A stretch of DNA of 64,000 nt from Blasia pusilla. Lineage: Eukaryota > Marchantiophyta > Marchantiopsida > Blasiales. Made by a program: the position numbers and the translations under genes. The notes beneath the pieces are model-generated. The model did no database searches, was not told the DNA's origin, and saw nothing but the letters and a program-made list of their open reading frames with translations. Positions within the stretch are counted from its first letter, which is position 1. Each line of letters starts with the position of its first letter. Positions 59,941 to 64,000 of this stretch are shown one piece after another. The DNA lies in contig CM114271.1 of the NCBI GenBank assembly GCA_050084515.1, positions 66,712,001-66,776,000 on the forward strand. Direction: 5' to 3'.

Positions 59941-60030
59941 TTCCCAGGAACTGAATGGTTTTCTTTACTGGTTTGTGCGTTTGTAGGAATTTCGCCCTCA
60001 TTTCCATCCATAACTCTGTACACTGAACGT

Positions 60031-61190
60031 TACCATAACGTGCAGTTCATAGCAGACGATTTCACCGTCAGGCGACAGGGAATAGTAGAAAACGTAGATC
60101 TCGCGCTGAGGGGTGATGGACAAGGGAGCTGCTCTACAATTCTCATGGATTATTGTTCTTGTTCTGAACTGAACTGGTCTCCATCATTTTGAGGAAATCC
60201 AACAACAGCCAGTTTGCAGCTACCATCACTCTAAGAGCAGACAGTTTGCAACTACCATAACGTGCAGTTCATAGCAGACGATTTCACCGTCAGGCGACAG
60301 GGAATAGTAGAAAACGTAGATCTCTGAGGGTGATGGACAAGGACTGCTCTACAATTCTCATGGATTATTGTTCTTGTTCTGAACTGAACTGGTCTCCATC
60401 ATTTTGAGGAAATCCAACAACAGCCAGTTTGCAACTACCATCACTCTAAGAGCAGACAGTTTGCAACTACCATAACGTGCAGATAGCAGACGATTTCACC
60501 GTCAGGCGACAGGGATAGTAGAAGAAAACGTAGATCTCGCGCTGAGGGGTGATGGACAAGGAGCTGCTCTACAATTCTCATGGATTATTGTTCTTGTTCT
60601 GAACTGAACTGGTCTCCATCATTTTGAGGAAATCCAACAACAGCCAGTTTGCAGCTACCATCACTCTAAGAGCAGACAGTTTGCAACTACCATAACGTGC
60701 AGTTCATAGCAGACGATTTCACCGTCAGGCGACAGGGAATAGTAGAAAACGTAGATCTCGCGCTGAGGGGTGATGGACAAGGGAGCTGCTCTACAATTCT
60801 CATGGATTATTGTTCTTGTTCTGAACTGAACTGGTCTCCATCATTTTGAGGAAATCCAACAACAGCCAGTTTGCAGCTACCATCACTCTAAGAGCAGACA
60901 GTTTGCAACTACCATAACGTGCAGTTCATAGCAGACGATTTCACCGTCAGGCGACAGGGAATAGTAGAAAACGTAGATCTCGCGCTGAGGGGTGATGGAC
61001 AAGGAGCTGCTCTACAATTCTCATGGATTATTGTTCTTGTTCTGAACTGAACTGGTCTCCATCATTTTGAGGAAATCCAACAACAGCCAGTTTGCAGCTA
61101 CCATCACTCTAAGAGCAGACAGTTCGCAACTACCATCGCTCTAAGAGCAGACAGTTTGCAACTACCATCGCTCTAAGAGCAGACAGGATA
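60031..61190. repeat. Five-copy tandem repeat, 215-222 bp units
   Basis: Units start with TACCATAACGTGCAG at about 60031, 60253, 60468, 60688 and 60910. Full units are 222 bp; the second and third carry small deletions (for example CTCGCGCTGAGGGG shortened to CTCTGAGG near 60323). Copies are nearly identical, so the array is young. The last copy runs into three to four 33-bp sub-repeats, CAACTACCATCGCTCTAAGA plus GCAGACAGTTTG, up to 61183. Stops in every frame argue against a protein repeat. Confidence 0.95.
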
Positions 61191-61640
61191 TCTACGACCA
61201 TTGCTATATCTTTCCCAACTACCCTTCCCGGACATCCTTCGTAAGATTCTTACCTCATTCTTAAATGTTTTCACACGCGCTCTATTACAATTATGGCAAC
61301 AAGTCCTGATTCTACATGCGGAATTTCCCCGGCGAGTCTTCGCCCGCTCTGTCCAAACGCAGCCGCCCTACGACTGACCGATTATTCACAGAAATACAGC
61401 AGTTCGCAGATGACACAAATTGAAGGCGTAGGAGCGACGACGGCAGACGGTCTAGCACGCAGTAGTCCGACACATGACTGGCCCTCAAGGCTTGAATCAG
61501 ATGAACTTCAATAAAACGCATGATGGAGAACCCATCAGAGATAGAGAACCAAAAACGCTGGTAAAAATGTTTTTTAAAAAAAATAATTCTTTTGATAAAA
61601 AATAGGGTTCATGGTGGAGTCATTGGGAAGCTTTTAGAGT
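61191..61640. other. GC-richer flank with short frames on both strands
   Basis: ATG-initiated frames of about 70 codons exist on both strands over the same bases (61293-61514 plus, 61312-61521 minus). Neither shows a known motif, and at most one can be real. Confidence 0.2.
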
Positions 61641-61649
61641 CTACACCCA

Positions 61650-61750
61650 GGCAGGGTTTGGGGAGTTTTTTCGTGGGACCCGGTACACTACCGGGAATGG
61701 TAAATCGGCAACGGAAATTCCGGTTTTTGAACTGGTTTTCAGATACGAAA
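61650..61750 (+). repeat. Dispersed repeat shared with 20.39 kb
   Basis: GGGTTTGGGGAGTTTTTT, GGGACCCGGTACACTACC and TTTTTGAACTGGTTTTCAGA align in order with 20385-20485. Together with the adjacent hairpins it may be one mobile element. Confidence 0.6.
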
Positions 61751-61784
61751 TACAAAGAGGACGCTCTTTGTACACATCCCATAT

Positions 61785-61880
61785 TTTCATCACACATACA
61801 AGTAACGTGTGATGAGAATTTCCGATTAATTTTAAAACTGCCCACGAAAAAAAAAGACTCCCACATTACTTGTATGTGTG
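61785..61880. repeat. Competing hairpins
   Basis: CACACATACAAGTAACGTG (61791-61809) pairs with 61862-61880 with one mismatch over 19 bp. TTTTCATCACAC (61785-61796) also pairs with GTGTGATGAGAA (61807-61818). The two stems share the CACAC segment and exclude each other. Confidence 0.75.
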
Positions 61881-61984
61881 GATGAGCCCAATAGGCAAGG
61901 ATTAATGTTGTTAGGAGTAATGGGCCTATGTATAATTGTTTTCGGTCCATGGCATTGGTTTGCAATAATATTGCCAAGTAAGAG

Positions 61985-62130
61985 TTGTCGTGCGCATAGA
62001 CATCGCTGTCATCGAATACGTAGAAACACACAAGGAACCATACTAACTCGTAGCATTGAAACATCGAGACAATCGAGTTCCAAAATAACATCATCCCACA
62101 CATGTGTATGTCTCGTAACCAAATACATCA
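61985..62130. repeat. Fragment related to the 6.43 and 49.6-50.2 kb segments
   Basis: GTCGTGCGCATAGACATCGC, TGTCATCGAATACG and ACATCGAGACAATCGAGTTC resemble the LTR-like segments elsewhere in the window. No retroelement protein adjoins it. Confidence 0.45.
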
Positions 62131-63183
62131 ACGATGCTCTTAGCATCGTGATAAAAGCCAATATCCCAAATAACTATCCAACGCCCAGAAATCCCTCACA
62201 CATGTAGGGCAAAAGACCAGAATGGGTAACTTGAATAAATGTCTGTGTCGCTCCTCAAAAATTGCAAACTCAACCCCAACTCGATCGTAAAGACAACTAC
62301 ACCAATCAACAAGTCGTACTCATCTGGAAATGACGATGCTTAAACCTTTTCAATATGTAATGCAGCTATAGCGATACGATCTGGCGATGGCGGCACAGAA
62401 CGGCTTCAAATAGCACGGCACTCGGTGATGAGACACAAAAATCCGTGGCATTCCCTGCATCATAAGAAATATATCCTCTGCTCCCTAATGATGGAGCCAC
62501 TCCGCTATCGAGATGGTGCGGGTGCGGTTACAAACCACAAAGTGCGGCAATCAAGCGGGCGTTGCTGCTACCGGCTTCATGGTATGCTACTGAATCTTTG
62601 TCCATCAACTATAAATCACAAGGCATAGTACAAGAAACTCAAATCTTGATCGTCACAAATAGTTGTTCAACCAGCAACAAGGAAATAACTACAATCAATG
62701 GTGGTCAAATCAATAGCAACAAGATGTGGTGAGAAACCGTGTTTGATGCCAAAATAGACGGTTGATACAACCGGCGGCATGCGATGCCGACATTGAATAG
62801 TAACGGTAATCTAGGCAACGGTAGCTAATATAGTGGTAATCGCAATTAGGTCGCAATCGCGTGATGAGGTAGACGGCATAGCAACACAACGCACATGTAG
62901 AGCAATAGGACGCGACTAAGTGTAGCCTACTTCAACCAGTCATGGTCGATGTCAACTATTACTAGGGCAGCCTGTAGTAGCCGCAACGGATAATACGGTT
63001 GAAGGAGGAGCCTACAACAAAACGGATGGAGGGCTAACTATGATAGATGGTATAACTTCATAGTGGCAACGAAACCGGTGGAACATCGACCACCGAACTG
63101 ATGGTAGTAGGACGACTGGTCGGGGCAACCCTTAGGTTGACGGCAACCACAACGTCTTGGGGTACATCGGCCCCCTCGACGTG
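62131..63183. other. Intergenic DNA, CG-containing low-complexity
   Basis: This stretch is rich in GGCAAC, CGGTAG and GGTTG-type motifs without a clear period (62.7-63.1 kb). No gene is recognised. Confidence 0.4.
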
Positions 63184-63270
63184 TAAGGGTCAGGTTCCAT
63201 GGATGGGAGGTCACGGCAACCATGAGGGATCGTCAATTTTTGTGCGCCCAAAAGTTATGGACGCACAAAT
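63184..63270. mobile_element. Half copy of the 8.5-kb MITE
   Basis: TAAGGGTCAGGTTCCATGG, GTCACGGCAACCATGAGG, GATCGTCAATTTTTGTGCG and CCCAAAAGTTATGGACGC follow in order the right half of the 8509-8744 element read backwards, including the GCGCCCAAAA palindrome region. Confidence 0.6.
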
Positions 63271-63429
63271 GGTCTCGTGTCTTGGCAAACCTAAGTAAAT
63301 CATATCTGATGGTTATGACCAATAACTACTATGTTTCATCTCTTTCCGCTACATTCCATCAAATCATGTTAGGATTGCAATTTAAGCTTTAGATGTGTTA
63401 AAGATTTAGAAACATAATGTAAACTTGTT

Positions 63430-64000
63430 GCAAGAGATAATGAGAAAAAAAGCACGAGTTTACCAAAGTGTGCTTTGCTCCTACATAACCACGCCTTCCA
63501 TTGGAATTGGGCTTCTCCACCTTTGAGCGCTTGGCCTTCATACGCTTAGATTTGTTTTGTCCTTCGGAAGACAACCAATATGATTTCAAACTTTCCCAAC
63601 TCTAAGGATTCACATCCGGAGGAGAGGGATATTCGGGAGAGCATCCTGCCTCTATCCACGTCCTCTTCAATTGAGCCCTCTCTCTCTTCATTAGTTCTTG
63701 GAGAGAGTTTCCCCAAAAATTCTCACTAAGTTCACCCTCCGTGTATTCATAAAGGGCATCAACATCCCTACGCACAACTTTCAAATCTGCATATGTTTGT
63801 TTAGCAACATCAACAATGTTGATGTCTAAGTGTCAATGCACTGCAACCTTTACTTCATCGTACCAACTACTTTTTCCGCCACAACCATATACTATCTTAC
63901 CCTCTGTTGTGACCTCAACCAAAAGTTTTAGCCCAGCTCGCTCTCGAATCTTGCTAGCTGCCTTCCATGCATTATAATCCATCTTTCTCTTCATCCGTTT
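63430..64000 (-). pseudogene. Plant transposase (Ptta/En/Spm-like) ORF, truncated by window edge
   Basis: One minus-strand frame, entering at the window edge, has two stops (TGA near 63835, TAG at 63602-63604) in about 190 codons. It reads MDYNAWKAASKIRERAGLKL, then GCGGKSSWYDEVKVAVH, then VVRRDVDALYEYTEGELSEN, then ERAQLKRTWIEAG, then SWESLKSYWLSSEGQNKSKR, MKAKRSKV and GRRGYVGAKHT. The W...YW.S...Q.KS...K..R.K....G..GY pattern resembles the Transposase_24 (Ptta/En/Spm) domain of plant CACTA-type elements. No DNA ends of the element are seen. Family assignment is by pattern only. Confidence 0.45.

Noticed and set aside
59935-60192. Signal-peptide-like frame MSFPGTEWFSLLVCAFVG
   Set aside because: Most of the frame is the tandem repeat, which stops within the first unit. 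The hydrophobic start alone is weak evidence.

Overview
The window looks like nuclear DNA of a land plant. It is AT-rich and gene-poor, with decayed Ty1/copia and Ty3/gypsy retrotransposons, LTR fragments, SINE-, MITE- and Helitron-like elements, long (CT)n tracts, plant-type promoter motifs and a fragment of mitochondrial atp1. That fragment carries part of a group II intron. The intron position fits an atp1 intron I remember mainly from liverworts and related early land plants, so a bryophyte or other non-seed plant is my best guess, but this is not proven.

Only two genes look intact. The first is a single-exon copper transporter of the CTR/COPT family (46363-46842, +), preceded by a GC-rich stretch. 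It is followed by a 39-bp perfect palindrome that begins inside its stop codon. The second is a split gene on the minus strand (24093 down to 22472). Its first exon encodes a likely plastid transit peptide and ends at a GTGAGT donor; its last exon encodes a small hydrophobic membrane protein. A telo-box and an (AG)n leader lie upstream, and a (CTA)n tract follows the stop.

Layout: 1-9 kb is AT-rich sequence with hairpin and MITE elements and an LTR relic (about 6.4-7.05 kb). 9-9.6 kb is a GC-rich patch. 11.0-11.54 kb is the mitochondrial insertion. 12.8-13.85 kb is a decayed 12-copy minisatellite, followed by dispersed repeats and a second LTR relic (15.17-15.59 kb). 16.5-17.5 kb is a broken PIF1-type helicase, possibly from a Helitron, with Helitron-like ends at 19.5 and 20.5-20.7 kb. 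21.4-26 kb is a GC-richer island holding the plastid-protein gene and two minisatellites. 28.8-29.2 kb is a broken B3-like ORF. 29.2-36.5 kb is a minus-strand gypsy relic joined directly to a copia relic, the latter interrupted by a 1.1-kb element with inverted ends. 39.3-40.1 kb is a third LTR. 42.4-42.9 kb is a SINE-like element between (CT)n tracts. 45.3-47.6 kb is the copper-transporter locus. 50.2-51.5 kb is a second gypsy relic. 51.9-52.7 kb is an unrecognised frameshifted pseudogene. 54.2-54.8 kb is gypsy reverse transcriptase on the plus strand. 56.5 kb is a copia primer-binding site and gag start. 59.4 kb is a SINE-like element. 60.0-61.2 kb is a five-copy 220-bp tandem repeat. 63.4-64.0 kb is a transposase-like ORF running off the edge.

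I see no operon, CRISPR array or intact defence or biosynthetic system. The most unusual signals are the palindrome on the copper-transporter stop codon, the overlapping alternative hairpins about 0.7 kb downstream of it, and the mitochondrial exon-intron insertion. All positions were read by eye, so repeat boundaries are good to a few bases at best.
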